Source: Meiothermus sp.
GTDB taxonomy: Bacteria > Deinococcota > Deinococci > Deinococcales > Thermaceae
NCBI RefSeq assembly: GCF_026004055.1
Contig: NZ_BPIJ01000001.1
Coordinates: 1,660,744 to 1,724,743 of the forward strand
Direction: 5' to 3'
Length of the DNA: 64,000 bases
The notes beneath the pieces were generated by a model. The model saw nothing but the letters and a program-made list of their open reading frames with translations, did no database searches and had not been told where the DNA came from. Both the position numbers and the translations under genes were made by a program. Positions 8,858-17,640 of this stretch are shown in pieces; positions within the stretch are counted from its first letter, which is position 1, and the number at the start of each line of letters is the position of its first letter.

Positions 8858-9067
8858 TCAGAGCTTGTTGAACTCCTCCTCGGTCAAGCCAATTTGCTTC
8901 AGAATGGCTTTCCAGGTGCCTTTTTTGAGCTCTTTTCGATGAAAGGCGACCACCCTCCTGTCGTCTGGATGTCGAAAAAACCGGTGGCTGCCCCTGGCAT
9001 CAGCTTCTTCTTCTTCAAACCCCAGTCATTTGAGTTTACGAACCACCTCGTCGGGTTCAGGCGGCAT
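8858..9067 (-). pseudogene. hicA: hicA-like toxin gene broken by an in-frame TGA
   Basis: Reading the minus strand from ATG 9067 gives MPPEPDEVVRKLK, a TGA at codon 14 (9026-9028), then a complete HicA-like fold: [20 protein letters not shown], the catalytic His in GSH, and [20 protein letters not shown] to a stop at 8858. The frame is otherwise intact; a CGA-to-TGA change would explain the stop, since Arg fits the KLKRLGF consensus. HicA is a dsRNA-binding-fold mRNA interferase. Its start overlaps the hicB end by 11 bases, as in an intact operon. As written, the toxin would be a 13-residue stub, unless an internal start, recoding or a sequencing error restores it. Confidence 0.72.
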
Positions 9068-9299
9068 GGGGTTCGGGAATCTCGAGCTCTACAAAGTCCT
9101 CAAAATCGCTGGGTGGAATGGGCTCGCCCCACTTTCGCATGGCCTCGAGCATTCCTTCCAGAGCCTCCTGCACGTTTGAAAGAGCTTCCTCCCGGCGATC
9201 TCCGTCCGAAAAGACCCCTGCAACGGAAGGCATCCGGGCCAGCCAGACTCCAGGTTCTTCGGGGTCTTCGAAGACTTCGACGCGGTAGCGCAGTTTCAT
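9057..9299 (-). CDS. hicB: HicB-like antitoxin
   Basis: An 80-residue protein from ATG 9299. It has the HicB/UPF0150 layout: a partial RNase H-like fold with YRVEVFEDPEEPGVWLARMPSV, then GDRREEALSNVQEALEGMLEAM and a C-terminal VELEIPEP. In the family it binds and neutralises HicA and often represses its own promoter. The start lies 22 bases from the divergent lysT start, so its promoter must overlap the lysT leader, and the pair runs antisense between hcs and lysT. Because the adjacent hicA has a nonsense codon, this antitoxin is probably an orphan. Confidence 0.8.
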   Translation of the reverse strand: MKLRYRVEVFEDPEEPGVWLARMPSVAGVFSDGDRREEALSNVQEALEGMLEAMRKWGEPIPPSDFEDFVELEIPEPHAA

Positions 9300-9321
9300 A
9301 CAATCATGATAGAGGGTTGCG

Positions 9322-10572
9322 ATGGGCCTGACTTTAGCTGAAAAAATCCTTTCCAAACGAGCGGGACGTGAGGTACGGGCGGGCGAGCTGGTGGTGGTGG
9401 AGGTAGACCAGGTGATGGTGGTGGACTCCATCGCCGGGAGCTTCTTCAAGCGGCTTCAGCAGCTCGAGGCCAGCCCGCGCTACCCCGAGAAGGTGGCCAT
9501 CGTGATCGACCATGTGGCCCCGGCGGCCAACGTGGAGGTGGCCAAGGCCCAAAAAGAAATCCGCGAGTGGGGCAACCGGTATGGCTGCCGGGTCTTCGAT
9601 GTGGGCCGGGGCATCTGCCACCAGGTTTTGATTGAAGAGAGATTGGCCCTGCCGGGGGGCATTGTGCTGGGTTCAGACTCGCACTCCACCACCTACGGTG
9701 GGATTGCCTGCTTTGGTAGCGGAATGGGGGCCACCGACATCGCCCTGGCGGCGGCCTCGGGGCGCACCTGGCTCAGGGTGCCTGAGACGGTCAAGGTGAC
9801 CTTTAGAGGGCGGCTGGCTCCTGGCGCGACGGCCAAGGATGCAGCCCTGGAGATGGTGCGTGTCCTCACCGCCGACGGGGCTACCTACATGAGCATCGAG
9901 ATGCACCTCTTGGACGGCGCCGAATCCCTCACCCGCAGCCAACGCCTGACCCTGGCCAACCTCACGGTGGAGGCCGGGGCCAAGTGTGGGCTGGTGGTGC
10001 CCAGCGGCGAAATTCTGGAACTCTACCAGGTGCCCGAGTGGCTCTACCCCGACCCGGACGCGGTCTATGCCAAGGAGGTGGAGATAGATCTCTCTACCCT
10101 CACCCCCCGTGTCTCGGTGCCCTTCTACGTGGACAACGTGGAGGAGGTGGCACAGGTCAAGGGCAAGCGGGTAGATCAGGTGTTTGTGGGCACCTGCACC
10201 AACGGGCGCCTGGACGATCTGCACGAAGTCGCTGCCATCCTCAAGGGCCGCAAGGTGGCCCCCGGGGTGCGGATGCTGGTGATACCGGCTTCTTCGGAGG
10301 TGCTCGAGGCTGCCGCTACCGACGGCACCCTGCTCACCTTGCTGCAAGCCGGGGCCACCATCGGCACCCCCGGCTGCGGGCCCTGCATGGGGCGGCACCA
10401 GGGGGTGCTGGCCCCCGGCGAGGTGTGCGTGAGCACCTCCAACCGCAACTTCCGGGGGCGGATGGGGGCGGCGGATGCCGAGATTTACCTGGCCAGCCCC
10501 AGGGTAGCGGCGGCTACGGCGGTAGCGGGGTACATCACCACCCCGGAGGAGCTGGAGGTGGCCCATGCCTAG
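9322..10572 (+). CDS. lysT: Homoaconitase large subunit
   Basis: Converts homocitrate to homoisocitrate by dehydration-rehydration, together with LysU. The 416-residue protein has the aconitase-family signature: GSDSHSTTYGG near residue 115 and three Cys ligands for the [4Fe-4S] cluster, one in VGTCTNGRLDD and two in GTPGCGPCMGRHQG. Its length matches the Thermus LysT or isopropylmalate isomerase large subunit. A GAGGG sequence precedes ATG 9322. It overlaps lysU by 8 bases, implying translational coupling. LeuC is the alternative; the position between hcs and lysW/lysX decides for lysine. Confidence 0.9.
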   Translation: MGLTLAEKILSKRAGREVRAGELVVVEVDQVMVVDSIAGSFFKRLQQLEASPRYPEKVAIVIDHVAPAANVEVAKAQKEIREWGNRYGCRVFDVGRGICHQVLIEERLALPGGIVLGSDSHSTTYGGIACFGSGMGATDIALAAASGRTWLRVPETVKVTFRGRLAPGATAKDAALEMVRVLTADGATYMSIEMHLLDGAESLTRSQRLTLANLTVEAGAKCGLVVPSGEILELYQVPEWLYPDPDAVYAKEVEIDLSTLTPRVSVPFYVDNVEEVAQVKGKRVDQVFVGTCTNGRLDDLHEVAAILKGRKVAPGVRMLVIPASSEVLEAAATDGTLLTLLQAGATIGTPGCGPCMGRHQGVLAPGEVCVSTSNRNFRGRMGAADAEIYLASPRVAAATAVAGYITTPEELEVAHA

Positions 10573-11068
10573 GGTTTGGAAGTTTGGCGACGCCATCAAC
10601 ACCGACGACATTTTGCCCGGCAAGTACGCCCCCTTCATGGTGGGAGAGGATAAGTTCCACACCTACGCCTTTGCTCATCTGCGCCCCGAGTTTGCCGCGA
10701 ACTACCGGCCCGGCGACATTCTGGTGGCGGGCAGAAACACCGGCCTGGGCTCTTCCCGCGAGTACGCCCCGGAAGCCCTGCGCAAGCTGGGCCTGAGGGC
10801 CATCGTTGCCAAGAGCTACGCCCGCATCTTCTACCGCAACCTGGTCAACCTGGGCATCATGCCCTTCGAGGCGCCCGAGGTAGTAGACGCGCTTCAGGAT
10901 GGCGACCTGGTAGAGCTCGACTTTGAACAGGGCCTTTTGCGGCGCGGGGCCGAGACCTTCCGGCTCAGGCCGCCACCGGCTTTTTTGCTGGAAGCCCTGA
11001 AGGAAGGCAGCATCCTGGAGTATTACCGCAAGTACGGGCGTTTTCCCGGAGAGCGCGCGGGCGGGTAA
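10565..11068 (+). CDS. lysU: Homoaconitase small subunit
   Basis: A 167-residue swivel-domain partner of LysT. It begins MPRVWKFGDAINTDDILPGKYAP, with the NTDDI-P motif of small aconitase subunits, and has GLGSSREYAPEAL and the AKSYARIFYRNLVNLGI segment that contributes substrate binding. Its start lies inside the lysT 3' end (8-base overlap), so the two should be made in equal amounts. The next gene begins 21 bases later. Confidence 0.9.
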   Translation: MPRVWKFGDAINTDDILPGKYAPFMVGEDKFHTYAFAHLRPEFAANYRPGDILVAGRNTGLGSSREYAPEALRKLGLRAIVAKSYARIFYRNLVNLGIMPFEAPEVVDALQDGDLVELDFEQGLLRRGAETFRLRPPPAFLLEALKEGSILEYYRKYGRFPGERAGG

Positions 11069-11089
11069 ACTGGGGGGGTTGAGGCTTTT

Positions 11090-11410
11090 ATGGAAGACCT
11101 AGAAGTGATCTGCCCGGTGTGCAACGAACCCAACTACCTCCCCGCCGAAGAGCTGGAGGAACTCACCTCCGACGACTATCTCGAGTGCGAGTCCTGCGGG
11201 GCCTACCTGCAAATCCTCTCCACCGATCCCCTGGAAGTGGCGGTGATCGAAGAAGGCGAAGAAGGGTTTTTTGTAGACTGCCCCGAGTGCGGCCTGACTT
11301 TTGAGGTAGGAACCGAGGAAGAGGTAGTCTGCCCGGAGTGCGGACATCGCTTTGTGCCCGACTGGTCGGAGCTGGACGAAGACGAGGAAGACGCCGATTA
11401 TCGATCCTAG
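11090..11410 (+). CDS. Acidic double zinc-ribbon protein, LysW-like
   Basis: A 106-residue, strongly acidic protein with four CxxC knuckles: CPVC and CESC in the first half, CPEC and CPEC in the second. The first half aligns with LysW in order and spacing (C-x2-C, about 20 residues, C-x2-C-G, then STDPLEVAVIEE against LSPLKLQAAPEE), but the protein continues into a second ribbon and ends EDEEDADYRS, not with the EDWGE tail that LysW uses as attachment site. It therefore looks like a LysW paralogue that cannot carry aminoadipate at the usual C-terminus. It sits between lysU and lysW in the same direction. A structural or zinc-buffering role, or an accessory to LysW-loaded enzymes, is speculative. 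Confidence 0.8.
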   Translation: MEDLEVICPVCNEPNYLPAEELEELTSDDYLECESCGAYLQILSTDPLEVAVIEEGEEGFFVDCPECGLTFEVGTEEEVVCPECGHRFVPDWSELDEDEEDADYRS

Positions 11411-11471
11411 GCTGATCGCCGAAAGCCGAGCGCCGGAGGCGTAGCAATCTAAACCAATAAAAGGAGCAAAC

Positions 11472-11636
11472 ATGACAGCCGAATGCCCGGAGTGTGGAAG
11501 CCCGATTGAACTAAACAACCCCGAGCTGGGGGAGCTGGTGGTCTGCGATACGTGCGGAGCCGAACTCGAGGTAGTGGGTCTTTCGCCCCTCAAGCTGCAA
11601 GCTGCCCCCGAAGAAGCGGAGGACTGGGGCGAGTAA
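11472..11636 (+). CDS. lysW: Amino-group carrier protein LysW
   Basis: A 54-residue zinc ribbon (CPECG, then CDTCG) that ends in EDWGE, the diagnostic C-terminus. LysX joins the alpha-amino group of 2-aminoadipate to the side chain of the terminal Glu, and LysZ, LysY and later enzymes work on the carrier-bound intermediate, which prevents cyclisation. It is acidic, as expected for docking to basic patches on these enzymes. An AAAAGGAGC ribosome site precedes ATG 11472. It lies directly before lysX. Confidence 0.95.
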   Translation: MTAECPECGSPIELNNPELGELVVCDTCGAELEVVGLSPLKLQAAPEEAEDWGE

Positions 11637-11699
11637 CCTTGCCCGACGGTGTGTCGCAGGTCTTGACCTGTGCACGCTTTCCTGCAGCCCGAGACCACC

Positions 11700-12538
<839 letters not shown>

Positions 12539-12542
<4 letters not shown>

Positions 12543-12830
12543 AGCCCCTGCGGATGTTTTGTAGCTACGGCTGCTGGCCCACCTGGCTGCAAAAGGAAAC
12601 CGGCGATATTCCTGAAAACACAGACCCTGCTACGCTTCCTTTGCGCCCCCAGACCTTGCAGCGGTTGCTCGAGTGGGACAGGGCTTTCCAGGCCACACCT
12701 ATCCCCCGGAGCCCCACCCGCTGGAGGGGTTTGCCATAGAGCACCCGGCTTTGCTCGAGGCCCTGCAACAGGAGCTACAGCGCTCTTCACAGACCTGGCC
12801 GCCCATCCCGGCGGCCACTGTTCTGTCCAG
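12539..12830 (+). pseudogene. Frameshifted hypothetical gene after lysX
   Basis: The frame from ATG 12539 (overlapping the lysX stop by 4 bases) encodes MKPLRMFCSYGCWPTWLQ and continues to WDRAFQAT, then stops at 12737. A second frame continues the sense with PPEPHPLEGFAIEHPALLEALQQELQ. Joining them near 12700 gives a coherent small acidic protein of about 85-95 residues, so a single-base frameshift is likely. I do not recognise the function; the SYGCWPTW opening followed by a WDRAFQ helix looks like a small family near LysX genes. Its 3' end runs directly into repeat R4 at 12779, so the insertion may also have removed the original end. Confidence 0.6.
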
Positions 12831-12845
12831 GACAACAGATTCTTA

Positions 12846-13040
12846 TACCGGATTCAAAAAGATACTCTTCAAAACAAACCACCCTGGGGGCTATCTTTTT
12901 GAATCCTAGAGCACACCCCTCCCTGACGGTCGGCGAAAAAAACGTCTCCCTTCCAAGGGGCGGTATCGCCCTCCGCTACGCGGATAACTTTGGTCGGGTT
13001 AGTTCGTCACCGAATGGTGACGAACTAACCGAATCTGGTA
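12846..13040. mobile_element. R3 element copy A (195 bp)
   Basis: The ends TACCGGATTC and GAATCTGGTA are imperfect inverted repeats, flanked by the direct repeat TTA (12843-12845 and 13041-13043). The interior holds a strong palindrome around 13000-13026 (GTTAGTTCGTCACC and its complement). Inserted in R4 copy 1. No coding capacity. A 3-bp TNA duplication is typical of IS1031-type members of the IS5 family. Confidence 0.72.
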
Positions 13041-13044
13041 TTAG

Positions 13045-13382
13045 TGGTCTGGTAACAAAATACGCAGTATGGGGTTTAGCCTTCAGAACGCGCCGTGTCT
13101 CGTAAACCTGGGCCTTCGGTGCCTTGCCTGTACGGTCATGCAAAAAGCACCCCACCCCGCTTCGCCCCTTCCCTCCCCTACTGCGTAGGGGAGGCCAGGT
13201 GGGGTGGCTGACCTGGCCCTTCACCCAGCGGATTGGGGGCCTTGCCTGATACCCTCCCCCACCCTCCCTACGCGGTAGGGAGGGCGTTTTTAGGCCATCT
13301 CGGGGGCCGAAGTGGGATGGAATCTCTACATCGATGTATTCGGTGTGCGGTACATAACTTCGGAAATTTAGTTACCAGACCA
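13045..13382 (+). mobile_element. R1 element copy 1 (338 bp)
   Basis: Begins TGGTCTGGTAAC and ends GTTACCAGACCA, a 12-bp perfect inverted repeat, flanked by TTAG at 13041-13044 and 13383-13386. The interior contains two strong hairpins, CTCCCCTAC/GTAGGGGAG and CCTCCCTAC/GTAGGGAGG. Nearly identical copies lie at 19726, 37443 (inverted) and 61455. It has no transposase, so it is a non-autonomous element. Confidence 0.82.
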
Positions 13383-13452
13383 TTAGTCCCCGATGGCTCA
13401 ATATTTGTGAAGAGCGCTCTAGGCCCGGCGTATCGAGTGTCCAAGTAGTGTT

Positions 13453-14019
13453 TCAGGGCCGAGCCCGGCTCTGCCCGGTGGCGATGCCGCCGGCAATCAG
13501 ATGAGCCGCCCGCAGGGGCTCGGGGATGCGGGAGTGGACGGCGAAGCGCTGGATGACCCGCTCGGCCTGCTCCAGGGTGAGCCCGGCCCGCTGCACGTAG
13601 ACCCCGGCCACCGGCTCGATGGCCCCGGCTTTTTGAATCAGGGCCCATTTCTGCTGGCCACCGCGCACCTTGTGCAATGCCGCCTCGATAGAGGCAAGAT
13701 TGGGCCTGCGCCTCAAGACCACCAGCACCGGCAGGTTCAGGGCCTCCGAGAGTGCTCGGATGTCCACCACGTTGAACCCAGCCATGGCAATGCCCTGCAG
13801 CAGTACCAGTTGCAGGCTGGGGTAGAACTTGGAGTGCCGGATGAGTTCGCTCAAGACACGGGTGCTGTTGCGCCCATCCCGCCGAACCTGCCCGCTCAGC
13901 ACGCCTTCCAGCCGCAACCCGTTGTACACCACCCCCACCATCCGCACGTTGCCCCGGTGATGGCGCTCGAAGGGAAAGTCGTCAAAGCCGACCACGTGGG
14001 AGAATCCGCCGGTTTTCAT
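13453..14019 (-). CDS. DUF99 (UPF0215) family protein, putative endonuclease dU
   Basis: A 188-residue protein from ATG 14019, divergent from lysY with 36 bases between starts. It carries DUF99 landmarks: VVGFDDFPF near the N-terminus, VGVVYNGLRLEG, then LLQGIAMAGFNVVDI, LPVLVVLRRRPN and a C-terminal helix with EPLRAAHLIAGGI. The family has an RNase H-like fold, and some archaeal members cut DNA at deoxyuridine; that activity is known only for distant members. It lies between the two halves of the lysine cluster but faces the other way, so it is probably unrelated to lysine. Confidence 0.8.
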   Translation of the reverse strand: MKTGGFSHVVGFDDFPFERHHRGNVRMVGVVYNGLRLEGVLSGQVRRDGRNSTRVLSELIRHSKFYPSLQLVLLQGIAMAGFNVVDIRALSEALNLPVLVVLRRRPNLASIEAALHKVRGGQQKWALIQKAGAIEPVAGVYVQRAGLTLEQAERVIQRFAVHSRIPEPLRAAHLIAGGIATGQSRARP

Positions 14020-14043
14020 AGGGGTGCTTATCGGGTATTCTAG

Positions 14044-15096
<1,053 letters not shown>

Positions 15097-15098
15097 CC

Positions 15099-15635
15099 AT
15101 GGTCGTGGTGGGCAGCACCAACCCGGCCAAGCTGGCGCCTGTGCGCTTGGTCTTCGCCGAGGTGTTCCCCGGGCTGGAGGTGCGCGGGGTGGAGGTGCCG
15201 AGCGGGGTGCCTGAGCAGCCCATCGGCTACGAGGAGACCCTGCTGGGGGCGCAGAACCGGGCCAAAGCGGCCCTGGCCCAGCCGGGGGCGATGTGGGGGC
15301 TGGGCCTCGAGGCCGGGGTGGAGTTCAACGCGCTGGGGGCCTGGCTTTTCAACGTGGCGGTGATCCTTCGGGCCGACGGGCGGTGGGGGGTGGCCCGGGG
15401 CGGCTCGGTGCTGCTGCCGCCGGCGGTGGCCGAGCGGGTGCAGGCCGGAGAAGAGCTCGGGCGGGTGATAGACGACCTGGTGGGCCAGAAGGGCACCAAA
15501 CGGGGTGTGGGGGCGGTGGGCATCCTGACCCTTTCCCGCCTCGAGCGGGTGGAGTTCTGGCGGCACACCCTAGAGCTGGCCCTGCCCCCCTTTTTGCGCC
15601 CGGAGCTGTATCCCCAAGGTATGATGGGGTTTTAG
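15099..15635 (+). CDS. Inosine/xanthosine triphosphatase-like NTPase (DUF84/YjjX family)
   Basis: A 178-residue protein from ATG 15099, two bases after the lysY stop. It opens MVVVGSTNPAKLAPVRLVF, the Maf/HAM1-like NTP-pyrophosphatase signature in which Asn and Lys contact the triphosphate, and continues with GYEETLLGAQNRAKAAL and GLEAGVEF, the acidic metal site. The family hydrolyses non-canonical purine triphosphates such as ITP and XTP to the diphosphate, protecting RNA and DNA. It is embedded between lysY and lysZ, so it is probably cotranscribed without a biochemical link to lysine. Confidence 0.85.
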   Translation: MVVVGSTNPAKLAPVRLVFAEVFPGLEVRGVEVPSGVPEQPIGYEETLLGAQNRAKAALAQPGAMWGLGLEAGVEFNALGAWLFNVAVILRADGRWGVARGGSVLLPPAVAERVQAGEELGRVIDDLVGQKGTKRGVGAVGILTLSRLERVEFWRHTLELALPPFLRPELYPQGMMGF

Positions 15636-15645
15636 AGGTTGGCCG

Positions 15646-16455
15646 ATGATTGTGGTAAAGGTTGGAGGTTCGGAGGGCATCCATTACGAGGCCGTGGCCA
15701 AGGATGCAGCAGAGCTCTGGAAAGCGGGTCAGAAGCTGATTCTTGTCCACGGGGGCAGCAGCGAGACCAACAAGATTGCCGAGGCCCTGGGCCACCCCCC
15801 GCAGTTCCTCACCCACCCGGGCGGCCTGACCAGCCGCCTCACCGACCGCAAGACCCTGGAAATCTTCGAGATGGTCTACTGCGGCCTGGTCAACAAGCGC
15901 ATCGTGGAGCTGCTACAGAAGGAAGGGGTGAACGCGGTGGGCCTCTCGGGGCTGGACGGACGCATCTTTGAGGGCAGGCGCAAAGAGGCGGTCAAGTACA
16001 TTGAAAATGGCAAAATCAAGATTCACCGGGGGGACTACACGGGTTCGGTAGAAAAGGTGAACACCGCTTTGCTGACCCTGCTTCTGGAGGCGGGTTACCT
16101 GCCGGTGCTCACCCCTCCGGCCATCTCCTACCAGGGGGAGGCCATCAACACCGACGGCGACACCGCCGCGGCCATGCTGGCGACGGCCTTCAAAGCCGAG
16201 GCCTTGCTGCTTTTGTCCAACGTGCCGGGGCTGCTGGCCAACTTCCCGGATGAGTCGAGCCTGATCCGCGAAATTCCGGCGGCCCGGGTGAACGACCCGC
16301 AGTACATGAGCGTGGCCCAGGGGCGCATGAAGAAAAAGGTGCTGGGCGCGGTGGAGGCGGTGCAGGGGGGGGTGGGCCGGGTGGTCTTTGGCGATGCCCG
16401 AACCCTGAACCCCATCTCGGCGGCGCTGGCGGGGGCCGGTACGGTGGTGCGGTAA
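15646..16455 (+). CDS. lysZ: LysW-2-aminoadipate 6-kinase LysZ
   Basis: Phosphorylates the delta-carboxyl of LysW-linked 2-aminoadipate with ATP, just before LysY. It is an amino-acid kinase family fold of 269 residues: MIVVKVGGSEG (phosphate loop), LVHGGSSETNKIAEALG, GGLTSRLTDRKTLEIFEMVYCGLVNKRI, NTDGDTAAAMLA and a C-terminal GRMKKKVLGAVEAV. ArgB is the alternative, but these motifs and the context match LysZ. It is the last gene of the cluster; the 50-base gap to the convergent oxidoreductase gene has no clear terminator. Confidence 0.92.
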   Translation: MIVVKVGGSEGIHYEAVAKDAAELWKAGQKLILVHGGSSETNKIAEALGHPPQFLTHPGGLTSRLTDRKTLEIFEMVYCGLVNKRIVELLQKEGVNAVGLSGLDGRIFEGRRKEAVKYIENGKIKIHRGDYTGSVEKVNTALLTLLLEAGYLPVLTPPAISYQGEAINTDGDTAAAMLATAFKAEALLLLSNVPGLLANFPDESSLIREIPAARVNDPQYMSVAQGRMKKKVLGAVEAVQGGVGRVVFGDARTLNPISAALAGAGTVVR

Positions 16456-16505
16456 ACAGAGCTATAGGGGGCCGCAAGAAGCAGGGAACTGCTCCCTAGC
16501 TACCG

Positions 16506-17465
16506 CTACCCCACCGCGATCACCACCTTCCCCCTGGCATGCCCGCTCCCTAGATATCTGAGCGCATCGGCGGTTTCGGCCAGGGTATAGCGCCGGTCAA
16601 TAACGGGTACAAGCTGGCCGGCCTCGAGGCGTTCTTTGAGGTAGTCCAGGTCTTGGGAACGGATGCTGGCCAGCATGTTCCCCATCTTCTGGCCCTTGCG
16701 GGACATCCAGGGCCCTAGCAACAGGGCCTGGAAGATTTGGGAGGGGGTGCCGCCAATCATCACATACCGCCCATTAGGGGCCAGAGCACGCCTGTAAACC
16801 GAAAGCGGACGGTAGCCATTGACCCCCAGGATTAGGTCGTAAAGTTGACCCTTTTGTGCGAAGTCTTCCTGGGTGTAGTCAATTACATAGTCGGCCCCCA
16901 GTTGGCGCGACTGTTCCAGATTACGGGAGCTGCTCACGGCGGTCACCTCGGCCCCCAAAAGCTTGGCTAACTGTACCGCGAAGGTGCCCACGCCCCCTGC
17001 CGCTCCGTGAATCAGTACCTTTTGGCCGGCCTGTAGACCCCCGGCATCGCGCAGGGCCTGGAGGGCGGTGAGGGCAGCCATCGGTACGGCGGCGGCGGCC
17101 TCGAAGGTCAGGTTGGCGGGCTTGGGGGCCAGTACCTTTTCGGGAGCGCAGGCATACTCGGCAAAGCCCCCGCTGGCCAGGCTGCCAAAAACTGCATCCC
17201 CCGGCTTGAAACGCCGCACCTCTTTACCCACCGCCTCGACCTCTCCGGCAATATCTGCTCCCAGAATTGGAATTTTGGGTTTGAACAGCCCGCGATTCAG
17301 GCGAACCAGGAAGATATCGGCGGTGAGGATGTGCCAGTCGTAGGCGTTGAGCGAGGCCGCCCGGACTTTGACTAATACCTCGTTGTCCTTGGGAACCGGC
17401 TTTTCGACCTCTTTGAACTGGAGAACCTCGGGTTGGCCGTACTGCTCGTAGGTGATTGCTTTCAT
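16506..17465 (-). CDS. Zinc-independent quinone oxidoreductase-like MDR protein
   Basis: A medium-chain dehydrogenase/reductase of 319 residues from ATG 17465 (17471 is also possible). It begins MKAITYEQYGQPEVLQFKEV, has a GroES-like domain with NAYDWHIL and GADIAGEVEAVGKEVRRFKPGD, and an NADPH-binding fold with HGAAGGVGTFAVQLAKLLGAEV. It lacks the Cys cluster and the GHE motif of zinc alcohol dehydrogenases, so it fits the quinone oxidoreductase/enoyl reductase group. Its substrate is unknown. A perfect 8-bp-arm palindrome sits right upstream and probably binds a repressor. Confidence 0.83.
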   Translation of the reverse strand: MKAITYEQYGQPEVLQFKEVEKPVPKDNEVLVKVRAASLNAYDWHILTADIFLVRLNRGLFKPKIPILGADIAGEVEAVGKEVRRFKPGDAVFGSLASGGFAEYACAPEKVLAPKPANLTFEAAAAVPMAALTALQALRDAGGLQAGQKVLIHGAAGGVGTFAVQLAKLLGAEVTAVSSSRNLEQSRQLGADYVIDYTQEDFAQKGQLYDLILGVNGYRPLSVYRRALAPNGRYVMIGGTPSQIFQALLLGPWMSRKGQKMGNMLASIRSQDLDYLKERLEAGQLVPVIDRRYTLAETADALRYLGSGHARGKVVIAVG

Positions 17466-17479
17466 GTACACGCACCCCC

Positions 17480-17497
17480 TATATAGTAGACTATATA
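17480..17497 (-). promoter_or_regulatory. Palindromic operator upstream of the oxidoreductase
   Basis: TATATAGT-AG-ACTATATA, two perfect 8-bp arms with a 2-bp centre, 15 bases before the gene start at 17465. Position and symmetry suggest an operator for a dimeric repressor (MarR-, HxlR- or TetR-like), overlapping the likely promoter. No regulator gene lies next to it. Confidence 0.55.
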
Positions 17498-17640
17498 ACT
17501 AGTACACTAAATCACAAAACGTCGCCTGTCAATGGGGAAGCTAAATCGAGTGGGTTGCAGGCGCAGGATAACAAGGCCGCCTCTGCCTTTGAGCGCCGCT
17601 CAACGCCGATTGAGCCTTTGCCCATTTTTATGTGGCAAAT

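Larger units (their letters stand above)
12779..13418. mobile_element. R4 element copy 1, interrupted by R3 and R1
   Basis: The ends form a 13-bp perfect inverted repeat, AGCGCTCTTCACA at 12779-12791 and TGTGAAGAGCGCT ending at 13418. The R4 backbone (12779-12845 and 13383-13418) is shared almost base for base with 19493-20098. Here it is interrupted first by R3 (12846-13040), then by R1 (13045-13382). Without both insertions R4 would be only about 100 bp: a MITE-like element, not a gene. No open frame of interest. Confidence 0.72.

Noticed and set aside
8855..9331. A 158-codon plus-strand frame between hcs and lysT
   Set aside because: It covers the minus-strand hicBA pair, which has clear family motifs; the plus frame has none.
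9673..10662. A 329-codon minus-strand frame over lysT
   Set aside because: Antisense shadow of a clear aconitase-family gene; Gly/Val/His-rich and without domains.
12976..13224. An open frame inside R1, repeated in other copies (MKGQVSHPTWPPL start)
   Set aside because: It recurs only because the R1 copies are almost identical, differs at the ends in each copy, has no ribosome site and no known fold. The hairpins suffice to explain conservation.
13140..13290. Repeated GTAGGGGAG/GTAGGGAGG hairpins that could look like CRISPR repeats
   Set aside because: There are only two hairpins per R1 copy, of different sequence, without regularly spaced spacers; no cas genes are near.
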